Shown piece after piece: positions 8,904 through 16,168 of a DNA stretch of 64,000 bases. The DNA comes from Mesorhizobium sp. WSM4313 (GTDB lineage: Bacteria > Pseudomonadota > Alphaproteobacteria > Rhizobiales > Rhizobiaceae), in the NCBI RefSeq assembly GCF_002294725.1, contig NZ_NSFT01000018.1, positions 26,766-90,765 on the forward strand. Reading direction: 5' to 3'. Both the position numbers and the translations under genes were made by a program. Numbering within the stretch: the first letter of the stretch is position 1; each line of letters opens with the position of its first letter. Under the pieces are notes generated by a model. The model ran no database searches and had not been told where the DNA came from. It was given only the letters and a program-made list of their open reading frames with translations.

Positions 8904-9161
8904 GACGCCGGGCAGGTGGCCGGCATCCGCTGCGGCAAATGCAACATCACTCGCTACTATAAGCCGCTCGAGTTACGGGAGGTCATCGGCAACGTCACGA
9001 TCGATGAGGTGAGGGACAAGGCGCGCTGTCAAAAGTGCGGCAGCCGCGAATGGATGAGCGCCCAGCTATTCCACGCGACCGGCGGGCAGGCCCACACGAT
9101 CCGCTTTCGGCGATTGGTTGAAATCCGATGGGGGAAGCGGGTTGTCTGGCGCGATGAGTAG
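8871..9161 (+). CDS. Small zinc-ribbon (double CxxC) protein
   Basis: A 96-residue frame with two zinc knuckles: GIRCGKCNITRYYKPLELRE and DEVRDKARCQKCGSREWMSA, followed by a basic tail ending KRVVWRDE. Such proteins are common and uncharacterised in rhizobia. The start is uncertain: ATG 8871 overlaps the opposite-strand gene, while TTG 8889 would still include both knuckles. A broken relative lies at 6186-6430. Nucleic-acid binding is a guess based on the fold. Confidence 0.55.
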   Translation: MAERRPLTHAHDAGQVAGIRCGKCNITRYYKPLELREVIGNVTIDEVRDKARCQKCGSREWMSAQLFHATGGQAHTIRFRRLVEIRWGKRVVWRDE

Positions 9162-9446
9162 GCCTTTTATTGCGACACGACATATTGGTACGATGAATGA
9201 AATAGGCAGCGACCCAGTTGGTGATCCTGCGGACCTCGGCTTGCTTACGACGGTTATCGCTGTTGAACGATCGGCACCGTTTGCGCTCGACGCGGCCAGA
9301 GACCACCAGAGAGCGGCAATAGCGTGAAACACCCATTTCACACTGAAGCAGTTCTTGGGCGGATGTCACCAATTGGGCCGCTTTGCATCGCCGCTGCTTG
9401 CCGACCACCGCTATGTTCGCTGGCTGTTTTGGTCTACATCGTTCCG

Positions 9447-9657
9447 CATTGAACGCCTGCTTTCCCTTCGTAGCCCACAGGTCGCGCGTATGTTCGCCTT
9501 CATGGCTCTGGAGCTTGGCGGCAATCCAGAGAAGCGCGCCGTATATGGTGGCGCGGTCATCGGCGGTCAGATCGACAATGCCTGCTTTGACGACGAGACC
9601 GCCAAGTTCGATAAGGTGTCGGGTGCGTTTGCGTCGCTCGACCTGCCAGGTGCGCAT
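9447..9657 (-). pseudogene. traD: Conjugal transfer protein TraD (remnant)
   Basis: From ATG 9657: MRTWQVERRKRTRHLIELGG, LVVKAGIVDLTADDRATIYG, ALLWIAAKLQSHEGEHTRDL, WATKGKQAF. This is TraD of the Ti/pSym type tra region, a roughly 70-residue protein of the DNA-processing operon. The expected stop near 9447 is missing: the frame runs on for another 150 unrelated codons to 8995, so the 3' end is fused to foreign DNA and traG, which normally follows, is absent. It begins one base after traC ends, the usual traC-traD order. Confidence 0.72.
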
Positions 9658-9658
9658 G

Positions 9659-9980
9659 TCATGCCGAGCCCGTACCGCTTGCCGGCGATTGTGAGCTGCC
9701 AGGTTGCGCTGAAGCGCTACGAGAGTTGTGTCCAGATGCCGGAGTAGTTCGCCGTGATCCGCTCTCGAAAAACATCGCCCCGCGCTTGGCCCATGCCTCA
9801 CGCTTTGCGGCGTCTTTCGTTTCCGCAATTGCGACCGCCGGCCAGTTCGTCGGTGCCGAGTTGATCCGCGCCGGTGGCGATCACTACGTCGCCGAGCTGT
9901 TGCACCTTTCGCGTTTTGAGCTCGCGCGCCTTCACTTCCAGCGCCTCCAGTTCTGCGTCGAAGTCTCGTGGTTTACGCAT
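9659..9980 (-). pseudogene. traC: Conjugal transfer protein TraC, frameshifted
   Basis: Starts at ATG 9980 after a GGAGA site: MRKPRDFDAELEALEVKARE, LKTRKVQQLGDVVIATGADQ, LGTDELAG. The frame is then lost, but the next frame continues AIAETKDAAKREAWAKRGAM and FF to a TGA at 9659, just before traD. The length of 322 bases is not a multiple of three, consistent with a single indel near 9835. TraC is an oriT-associated accessory protein in Ti/pSym conjugation. Together with traD and the traA piece this is the footprint of a lost conjugative plasmid or island. Confidence 0.75.
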
Positions 9981-10029
9981 GGCTGTCTCCATCGGTTGTC
10001 TAAGGGGCAATGATAGGCGAGCCTCTGCC

Positions 10030-10608
10030 GGAAGCTTCAGGGTTGCCGAGACAGTCCGGGACGGGTTGGTCCATCCCGAGATTCTTTCGAGGGAGGGCGC
10101 GCTTAACAATGCAGCGCGCGAGCGCATGCGCGCTGCGGGAGATCTCGGCGACGATGTTCAGATGGATGTCGAGCGCGGTGCAAGACACTTCGCACGCGGC
10201 GACCGGGTCATGTTCCTGCGCAACGAGCGCGGGCTCGGTGTTAAGAACGGCACGCTCGGCGTGATCGAAGAGGTCAGCACACAACGCATGTCCGTGCGCA
10301 CCGACGACGGCAGGTCGGTGCGCTTCGACCTGAAAGACTATGCCCACATCGACCACGGCTATGCCGCGACCATCCACAAGGCTCAGGGCATGACCGTCGA
10401 CCGGACCCATGTGCTGGCAACGCCGGGCATGGATGCCCATGGCAGCTACGTTGCCCTGTCGCGGCATCGCGACGGAATGGAACTGCACGATGGCGACATT
10501 GCAGAAAAGGAATGGGCGGCGACGATCCTCGTTGCGGCATTTCAGGCCGGAGCGCGAGACGAAGCCTCTCTGCTGTGGAAGATGATGGGCAAGATCAAGT
10601 CTGTGTGA
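10030..10608 (+). pseudogene. traA: Headless TraA relaxase-helicase fragment fused to a family-2 tail
   Basis: The frame contains the helicase C-terminal part of TraA: ARHFARGDRVMFLRNERGLG, VKNGTLGVIEEVSTQRMSVR, YAHIDHGYAATIHKAQGMTV and GMDAHGSYVALSRHRDGMEL. The relaxase domain and the Walker A region (several hundred codons) are missing, and the helicase piece begins almost directly after the divergent traC start. After about 10500 the frame changes to AATILVAAFQAGARDEASLL, the C-terminal pattern of the small family-2 proteins seen at 10995 and 13440. The open frame is thus a chimera created by deletion; function as a relaxase is impossible. Confidence 0.75.
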
Positions 10609-10792
10609 AATCGGCTTTATTCGGCGCAGGATCCATGCTGGCGAGTAGGATCTTGGGCTCGCGGCACAGCGAGCTCCAGTCCGTCCCCGACATTGCGACA
10701 AGCTGCCTGGCCTGCGCCTCCGTAATGCCGATCTCTCGGACCAGGCGCTGGACGGCCCCGAGAGAGGTGGGATCGTTTGTCTCTAATTGCAC
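10595..10792 (-). CDS. Small family-1 protein, intact copy (65 aa)
   Basis: GTG start at 10792 with a perfect AGGAGG five bases upstream. The protein reads QLETNDPTSLGAVQRLVREI, GITEAQARQLVAMSGTDWSS, LCREPKILLAS. It shares the GTDWSSL-x-RE core and the G-[IFL]-[ST]-E-x-[QE]-A helix with copies at 5963-6145 and 11346-11495. This is the only copy with a clear start and stop. Predicted all-helical, cytosolic. Its 3' end overlaps the end of the traA chimera on the other strand (10595-10608). No function is known to me. Confidence 0.65.
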   Translation of the reverse strand: MQLETNDPTSLGAVQRLVREIGITEAQARQLVAMSGTDWSSLCREPKILLASMDPAPNKADFTQT

Positions 10793-10994
10793 AGCGGCCT
10801 CCTGCTCGTAGGTACGTACCGCCGCGCGCGTCGTCTGGACCGACGCAGAGCGCCTCGGCGCTTCTTACGTCGCCCGCGGCACGGCGGATCACATGTCGCG
10901 TGGCGCGATAGCGCCGTGAAATCGAGCAGGGTCATTGACACCGGACCGCGGATGTCCCTTAACTCCTGGTCTCGGCTCAGCGGATGGCGGCGCC

Positions 10995-11179
10995 ATGCAT
11001 GGAGATACCTTCACGCCCTCTTGGGTCGTGTATTCGACCGCTGCAGATCTCGCGAGGCTTCAAAGACGGAACTCGAGGACCAAGCCCTCCGCATTCTGTT
11101 GCGGTATCGGACAGGGGTGACGGATGAGACGAGCTTGACCGAAATCTGCCGCAAAGCCGAGCAACGCGAGTTGCATTGA
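10995..11179 (+). pseudogene. Small family-2 protein, copy with one frameshift
   Basis: Joining two frames gives MHGDTFTP from ATG 10995, then LLGRVFDRCRSREASKTELE, DQALRILLRYRTGVTDETSL and a stop at 11179. The pattern F-T-P-x-x-L-x-x-L-x-x-[IV]-F-D-x-x, acidic linker, A-x-x-[IL]-[IL]-x-x-[YF]-x-x-G-[IV]-x-D-E-x-x-L is shared with 13440-13640 and with the tail of the chimera ending at 10608. One indel lies between the FTP motif and VFDRC. Family function is unknown. Confidence 0.55.
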
Positions 11180-11345
11180 GACCGTGCTCGACAGAAGCAC
11201 GGAATAGATGGCTCTGTCCTCCCCCAAAAAAGTCAGCAAACCACAACTGTAGGTCTCTCGACGCTTAAATTAGCGAGGTTTAATACTCGACGAAATCAAG
11301 GCTGACGGCATGACGTGAAGTCTTAGAGACCCTGCAAAAGCGGGC

Positions 11346-11495
11346 GTGGTTCAGCGGTTGATCAAGGAATTCGGGCTTTCCGAGACGGAGGCTTGGGAAT
11401 TCGTATCCCTTATGGGATCCGCCTGGGGTTCACTCGTTCGTGAAGTGAAGATCCTCTCGCGAAGCGCCAGGCGAAGCCCGTCAGTCATCAGTTGA
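11346..11495 (+). pseudogene. Small family-1 protein, copy 3, without a convincing start
   Basis: The frame reads VVQRLIKEFGLSETEAWEFV, SLMGSAWGSLVREVKILSRS and stops at 11495. It matches the family-1 pattern, but with G-S-A-W-G in place of G-T-D-W-x. The only in-frame start codon is GTG 11346, with no ribosome binding site, and a stop lies a few codons upstream at about 11316. Probably a decayed copy. It converges on the small sigma-like gene on the other strand. Confidence 0.5.
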
Positions 11496-11703
11496 GATGC
11501 CGCCTCATGATCCCGTGGAGCCACTGGTAGAGACTGAGATCAGGGGGCCGACTTTCCTCCTCTGACACCGCCGTCTCCAGGGTCAAGAGGACCAGATCAT
11601 CCCCGGCTTCGGCCGAGTCCCCTCGGTAACGTGCGGCTCGCCGGCGCAGAGGACCAAGGAGGCGCTCTACGGTTTGCCCTGTCGTTTCAGGCCGGTTTTT
11701 CAT
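11488..11703 (-). CDS. Short protein resembling ECF sigma factor region 2 only
   Basis: From ATG 11703 (an upstream ATG at 11751 is also possible) the frame encodes 71 residues: MKNRPETTGQTVERLLGPLR, RRAARYRGDSAEAGDDLVLL, TLETAVSEEESRPPDLSLYQ, WLHGIMRRHLN. The arrangement LL-P-LRR-A-R-x-x-x-G-x-x-x-x-x-DDL-x-x-x-TLE-x-A ... L-x-x-WL-x-x-I follows region 2 of ECF sigma factors. Region 4 (DNA binding to -35) is absent and the protein stops right after region 2. It may be a remnant or a free-standing core-binding peptide. It shares about 8 bases with the convergent family-1 copy. Confidence 0.5.
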   Translation of the reverse strand: MKNRPETTGQTVERLLGPLRRRAARYRGDSAEAGDDLVLLTLETAVSEEESRPPDLSLYQWLHGIMRRHLN

Positions 11704-11853
11704 TGGGAAAGGGTAGCAGCTGGTGTCCACAAGGCCGATTACATTTGACATATTCCGCCCGGGGGCCGGACCGGCCGGCTGAGACAGCCGCAGCTTGTGC
11801 TGATTTCCGCGAAGAACTAGCGTTCTCTGGCCAGGACTGCTGAGGATCACATC

Positions 11854-12573
11854 ATGCTCGAAGCGCTTTACCTTCAGCTTTCCACCCATGACGACCTTTC
11901 GGATAGCGAACGGTCATTGTTGGCCAAGACGATCGGCAGCCAGCGAGAATTCGCCGAAGGCGAAGATCTGGTGTCAGAAGGATCCCAACCGGCCTTCAGC
12001 ACCTTGCTGCTCGATGGCTTTGCGGCGCGCTACAAATACCTCGAGAACGGCAGCAGGCAATTTACCGCGCTCCACATCGCCGGCGACTTCGTGGACCTTC
12101 ACGCGTTCCTCCTGAAGACACTGGATCATGGGATTCTGGCGTTGTCCCCCTGCAAAGTTGCCTTGGCGGATCACGCGAAGCTCAAGCACATAACCGAGAT
12201 CGAGGCCCATCTGACCCGGCTGCTCTGGCTGGATACACTGGTCGATGGGGCCATTCACCGCGAATGGATCGTCTCGATGGGTCGACGGAGCAAGCTTGCT
12301 CACCTTGCGTATCTCTTTTGCGAACTGTTCACCCGCCTTAAGGTCGTACAGCGTACAGAAGGTATGAGCTTCCACCTGCCGCTGACCCAAGCCGAACTCG
12401 CCGATGTGCTGGGGCTTTCCACCGTGCACATGAACCGGGTGATGCAGAGCTTGCGCCGCTCGGGGGCGGCGGATTGGGTCCAGCACACCGTCCATATCCT
12501 CGATTGGAATAAACTTGTGGACTTGGCGGACTTCGACCCGACTTACCTGTCGCTGTTCAGGGAAGCCCGCTAG
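11854..12573 (+). CDS. Crp/Fnr-family transcriptional regulator
   Basis: A 239-residue regulator: a cyclic-nucleotide-binding-like beta barrel (about 20-130, with GEDLVSEGSQPAFSTLLLDG and FTALHIAGDFVDLHAFLLKT), a dimer helix, and a Crp-type winged helix at about 160-230 (LPLTQAELADVLGLSTVHMN with RVMQSLRRSGAADW). It lacks the Cys cluster of Fnr. The recognition helix (STVHMNRVMQ) differs from the E-x-x-S-R of the FixK/FNR type, so it should not bind TTGAT boxes. Rhizobia have many such paralogues. Effector and targets unknown. Confidence 0.85.
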   Translation: MLEALYLQLSTHDDLSDSERSLLAKTIGSQREFAEGEDLVSEGSQPAFSTLLLDGFAARYKYLENGSRQFTALHIAGDFVDLHAFLLKTLDHGILALSPCKVALADHAKLKHITEIEAHLTRLLWLDTLVDGAIHREWIVSMGRRSKLAHLAYLFCELFTRLKVVQRTEGMSFHLPLTQAELADVLGLSTVHMNRVMQSLRRSGAADWVQHTVHILDWNKLVDLADFDPTYLSLFREAR

Positions 12574-12580
12574 GCCGGGA

Positions 12581-12808
12581 TCAGGTGATCTCAATGACCG
12601 CTTTGACCTTTGTCACGATCTTCCCGCCTTCATCGCGCACGTCCACGAACATCTCGACGCGCTGACCCTCAAAAGGTGTTTCGCTCAGCATATCTCGAAG
12701 CGCCCGCATTGCTTGATTGCGAACGGCTTCCATATCTCGCAACTCGGTGCCTTCGTCGTCGCGGACGAAAATACCGCTGTCGAAACTGTCGAAATAGTAT
12801 CTCGCCAT
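12581..12808 (-). CDS. DUF6894 family small protein
   Basis: Seventy-five residues from ATG 12808: MARYYFDSFDSGIFVRDDEG, TELRDMEAVRNQAMRALRDM, LSETPFEGQRVEMFVDVRDE and a short tail. This is the DUF6894 pattern (Y-[YF]-F-D ... D-x-x-G-x-E-x-x-D-x-x-x-A-x-x-x-A). These proteins are abundant and uncharacterised in rhizobia and bradyrhizobia. The frame continues upstream to 13009 without any sign of coding. It converges with the Crp/Fnr gene, 7 bases away. Confidence 0.8.
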   Translation of the reverse strand: MARYYFDSFDSGIFVRDDEGTELRDMEAVRNQAMRALRDMLSETPFEGQRVEMFVDVRDEGGKIVTKVKAVIEIT

Positions 12809-12860
12809 GTCACCGAACTGTGCAGGCGTTTTGATGTTCCGTCCTCGGCCGCAAGCTGCG

Positions 12861-13097
12861 TCAGCCTGATATATGCCTGTCCTGCTGCGCTCGGACTGGT
12901 TCAAGGGCAGCGATGCAGCGCTCCAATTTCTGTAGCCGGGACTTGGAAGCTTGTAACTGGTAACCGACCGCCATGAACTTTGCTCGCTTATGAGCATCAG
13001 GGAGGCCAAGAAGCTCCTCTTCCAGTCGGGCTATTTCCTCCCGGACTCGTTGCGCGTCAGTGACTCGCAGCTTCCAGACCCAGCTTCGGCCGCGCAT
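12861..13097 (-). CDS. Small coiled-coil protein
   Basis: From ATG 13097: MRGRSWVWKLRVTDAQRVRE, EIARLEEELLGLPDAHKRAK, FMAVGYQLQASKSRLQKLER and a short tail (78 residues). The region from VREEIARLEEELL to LQKLERCIAALE is strongly heptad-like, so a two-helix coiled coil is likely. The frame opens at 13187, but the upstream residues are low-complexity. No family recognised. It may form a unit with the DUF6894 gene downstream (52-base gap). Confidence 0.45.
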   Translation of the reverse strand: MRGRSWVWKLRVTDAQRVREEIARLEEELLGLPDAHKRAKFMAVGYQLQASKSRLQKLERCIAALEPVRAQQDRHISG

Positions 13098-13439
13098 ACC
13101 CCGCGATCGCCCGGCTGTACCGACTGGGGTTTCCGATTTTGCAGCTGCTGGGAGAGAATTGGCGGGGCGCAGTTCGGAGTCTCGCAAGTTACGTCACCTG
13201 TGTCAGTCTTGCCGGTCGCGGGCCCAACGCGACCTGTTTGCCAACCCCGGCCGGAATATGTCGCTGGAGGCCGGCTTGGCAACCCCTGTGCCCAACCCTT
13301 TCGATCTTCTCACGTCCGTCGCCAGCAGGCCGGCGGGGCCGCCTTGCCAAAAGGCGTTAGCGAACCCACGAGGAGGCGTTGACGGACACCATATTTGATC
13401 GTTGAATGTAGGCGAGGGGATGGGCTGGCGGAGGTCACA

Positions 13440-13640
13440 ATGCCCCTTGGAAGAAACGTCTTCACCCCGAACGAGTTGGCCCTGCTTGGCAGGATCTTCG
13501 ACCGGCGCAAGGATGTGCCCGAGACAGCTGACGAGCGGGAGCGGAGAGCCTCCCGGATTATCGCCTACTATCAGGCCGGAATCCACGATGAGGCCGAACT
13601 CGACGAGCTTTCCTGCAAGCCCCTCGGTTCGGCACGCGGA
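13440..13640 (+). pseudogene. Small family-2 protein, cut at its 3' end by IS66 DNA
   Basis: Starts at ATG 13440 with GGAGG seven bases upstream: MPLGRNVFTPNELALLGRIF, DRRKDVPETADERERRASRI, IAYYQAGIHDEAELDEL. The family-2 pattern is complete up to the last helix, then the frame continues into reverse-strand IS66 tnpC sequence from about 13620. The protein has therefore lost at most its last few residues and could still be made with a foreign tail. It is the best-preserved of the three family-2 copies in this window. Confidence 0.6.
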
Positions 13641-13879
13641 CCGCTCTCTTCTTCCCGGGCGAGATCGCCGTCGAGGTCCTCCAGTCCGAGCGCAAGTTGA
13701 TCAGGATCGAGCCGCTCGGAACGGCGGCCGAACTGCGCGCGCTGCAGCTGTTTGATGATGGATTTGAGGCGCTCGATCTCACCGTCGCGATGCCCGACGA
13801 GCGCCGCAATGTCGCGCACGAGATGTTGCAGGAGAGCCGGTTCGCGGGGCAGATTGTCGAGGTCGAGCCGCCTGTCCAA
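13628..13879 (-). pseudogene. tnpC: IS66 transposase TnpC, 5' fragment
   Basis: The frame reads NLPREPALLQHLVRDIAALV, GHRDGEIERLKSIIKQLQRA, QFGRRSERLDPDQLALGLED, the N-terminal coiled-coil and zinc-region leader of IS66 transposases. It ends at about 13628, where foreign DNA begins; the catalytic DDE domain (about 400 residues) is missing. The start at 13879 is a non-ATG codon. Inactive fragment. Confidence 0.8.
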
Positions 13880-13945
13880 TTCTACTCGAATTGGCGGATT
13901 CGAAGAAGCAACTTCGCTCGATTTGCCGCGATTTCGCCGCGCTTT

Positions 13946-14299
13946 TCAGCCGGCCGGGAGCGGGCGCCAGAAGCGCTCCGGCGTACGCCAGTCGATGCCT
14001 TCGATGAGCATCGCCAGCTGCGCCGGCGACAACGTCACCGGGCCGCCAGGCTCAGCCAGGCGCGGCCACATGAGCTGTCCGTGATCCATGCGTTTGGTGA
14101 ACAGACACAGTCCTGTTCCATCCCAAAAAAGGACCTTCAGGAGCGAGGCATTCTTGCCGCGGAAGACGAACAGATGACCCGAGAAGGGATCTTTCTTCAG
14201 ATGCTCCTGGATCAGCGTGGAGAGCCCATCGAGACCTTTGCGCATGTCGGTGTGACCCAACGCCAGATGCACTTTCACGCCGACCGGAACGACGATCAT
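13946..14299 (-). CDS. tnpB: IS66 accessory protein TnpB
   Basis: A complete 117-residue TnpB: MIVVPVGVKVHLALGHTDMR, KGLDGLSTLIQEHLKKDPFS, GHLFVFRGKNASLLKVLFWD, GTGLCLFTKRMDHGQLMWP and the closing helix. TnpB is required for IS66 transposition, but its biochemical role is unclear. The ATG at 14299 overlaps the restored tnpA stop (ATGA), as in intact elements. It is the only undamaged gene of this element and has no function without TnpC. Confidence 0.9.
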   Translation of the reverse strand: MIVVPVGVKVHLALGHTDMRKGLDGLSTLIQEHLKKDPFSGHLFVFRGKNASLLKVLFWDGTGLCLFTKRMDHGQLMWPRLAEPGGPVTLSPAQLAMLIEGIDWRTPERFWRPLPAG

Positions 14300-15186
14300 G
14301 ATGCCTTCTCCTTGCCGGCCAAGTGCCGCTTGACCGCGGCCGCGGACGCGCCCGCCGGTGCGAACACGCGTCGTCCCATCATCCAGTTCGATCGCAACCA
14401 TTCCGTCCGGCGGCCGCACGAGATCGCGCAAGGCGGCGAGCGCCGGCGGCTCGCTTTCTGCTCCGTCGGCGATGTCGACCAGAGCCAGTTCAGGCGCCTT
14501 GCGGGCGGTCAGGCCGAAATCTTCTCGCCAGCGGAAGGCCATGCTCATGGCAATGCCGTGGCGGCGGCAGACCTGCGCCACGGCAACGCCGGGCTTCTGC
14601 GTCTCCTGCACGGTCGCCCGCTTCTGTTCGTCGCTGAACCGGCGCCGGCTCGAGCGCCCGTTCACCGCGTCGGGTGTCAAGCGATTTTGGCGCCGCGTGC
14701 AATTAGCAGCGCTGCTTAATTGGGCCCGGGCACTCGGATGAAGAAGCGATCGCCAGTCCATTTCGTCGCCAGATTCTTCCAGGCGATCGCGCCAGATCCG
14801 CAGCGCATGTCGCGAAAGTCCGAGCGCGGCGGCGTACTCGCCATGGAATCGCCTCGACATGCATGCTCCAGAACGCCCGGAGCGCAATCGGACCGCTGTC
14901 CGTGCGCTTGCTGTAGCGATACCGCGGCCGCCTTTGGGAACACTTCGGCTGCGGCGTCTTGCGCTGCCGTCGGGTCTTCTTCCGACGCAGATTCTGCAGC
15001 TTTTCCGCACGTTTGCACGGGTCTTCGCTGCTCACCAGACGGTGCATCCACAGATCGAAAGTTCTGATCGAGAGATCACGCTGGCGGCAGAATTCCTGCT
15101 ACTGAGATTGCTGCTGAGCCAGCTCGCGACCTGCGACGACCAGTAGGGGCTGTTGGCCTTGGCCCAGGAGCGGCGGGGGCGCCATC
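14296..15186 (-). pseudogene. tnpA: IS66 accessory protein TnpA, multiply frameshifted
   Basis: Parts appear in order in different frames: RRSWAKANSPYWSSQVASWL, then EFCRQRDLSIRTFDLWMHRL with KRAEKLQNLRRK, then GPIALRAFWSMHVEA, then EYAAALGLSRHALRIWRDRL with SGDEMDWRSLL, then RRRFSDEQKRATVQETQKPG and VCRRHGIAMSMAFRWREDFG, and finally RRVFAPAGASAAAVKRHLAG before the stop overlapping tnpB. At least four frame breaks and a premature stop. The HTH (HGIAMSMAFRWR) is the typical IS66 OrfA element. Confidence 0.8.
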
Positions 15187-15436
15187 CGAATATCCTCCAC
15201 AGATCGAAGGCTGCTCGTTCCGTTCTAAAATGAAAACCAAAGTGCAGGGCCTGTCTGGTGCGGCACCCCAAGGAGCTTACGCGGGAAAGGCTAGGCCAAA
15301 ACTGCCTGTTCGGTAGGGTCGAATCCGGAAGGGCGAGAAGACCCTGCACGAGGGGTAGCTGAAACGCCTATGGAAGAAACCGCAGATGGAGATGCCCCGG
15401 TCGGGCGATCCCGCCGGGGCATTCAGGAACCGATCG

Positions 15437-15730
15437 TCAGTTGGCGCCGCCGAGTTCCTTGGTCATCTTGCAGAAATTGTCGTGCTGTTTGGCGATGGTA
15501 TCATCGCCGCAGTCCTTCTTGATCGATGTCCGATCCTCTTCGCTCATAGCTAGCCATGCCTTCTTGAACTCATCGCCAGATCTCATCGTCTTCATGCCGG
15601 CGTCAGTGAAGAACGGCGACATCTTGGCGGGATCGTCGAGAGCCGAGGTTCCGGTGTTGGAGCCCGCAAAGGCAGACGCGGCTGAGAGGGAAAGCGACAA
15701 AGCAGTCATGCAGATGCTATGGATTTTCAC
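15437..15730 (-). CDS. Small exported protein with paired cysteines
   Basis: Ninety-seven residues with a Sec signal peptide (KIHSICMTALSLSLSAASAF then AG, cleavage near residue 22) and a helical mature part: DPAKMSPFFTDAGMKTMRSG, DEFKKAWLAMSEEDRTSIKK, DCGDDTIAKQHDNFCKMTKE. Two mature cysteines (in KKDCGDD and NFCKM) could form a disulphide in the periplasm. GGAGG lies 10 bases before the ATG at 15730. Similar small exported proteins are common in Rhizobiales and uncharacterised. It sits alone next to the IS66 remnant. Confidence 0.75.
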   Translation of the reverse strand: MKIHSICMTALSLSLSAASAFAGSNTGTSALDDPAKMSPFFTDAGMKTMRSGDEFKKAWLAMSEEDRTSIKKDCGDDTIAKQHDNFCKMTKELGGAN

Positions 15731-16168
15731 GGAAAAGTCCTCCTTTGGCCGATCGTGTTCAGTTGATGGCCACTTCCGAGAACGAACCTGCGACTTTTAG
15801 GTTTCGCACCGACAGCGATTTTGCTGGAGCAGCACCTAGGCGGTCTTCTGCCGAACCATTTGCGTGCATCTATCAAAGACAATTGCCGAAGGCGCTTGAA
15901 TTCGCCAAACCGGCGCAATGTGCATTAGCGATATTGAAAATACCGCGTCTCAAGCATGCTCCACCTGTCAGGGAGGTCGATATTCGTCTGCGGTAGGTGG
16001 CATGCGTCAGCAGGCACCTGTTGCCCGGCAGGAACCCACAGAAGACGGTGTCCCGGCAAGACAGCAGATTGGGACCGCTGCCAGGGAGAGTTGCGCCACA
16101 GATCTTGCTTGCAATCGACTACATGACTGTTGAGGATGCCAACCTCCTCGGCATCGCCGCAGTCCTCT
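15731..16168. other. Gap without an assignable gene
   Basis: Contains the promoter side of the small exported protein and the downstream side of the LOV kinase. Short open frames on both strands have no recognisable sequence or good start site. Nothing further is seen. Confidence 0.45.

Larger units (their letters stand above)
13620..15190 (-). mobile_element. Degenerate IS66-family insertion element
   Basis: On the minus strand lie, in the IS66 order, tnpA (broken), tnpB (intact) and the first 80-odd codons of tnpC. Most of tnpC (the DDE transposase) and the right end are deleted at about 13620, where the element abuts a family-2 gene. No clear terminal inverted repeats were found. The element cannot transpose by itself. 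Confidence 0.8.

Noticed and set aside
10000..10025. Functional oriT between traC and traA
   Set aside because: Only a faint similarity to a nic site; the expected long inverted repeat is missing and traA lacks its relaxase. Mentioned as a remnant, not called as a feature.
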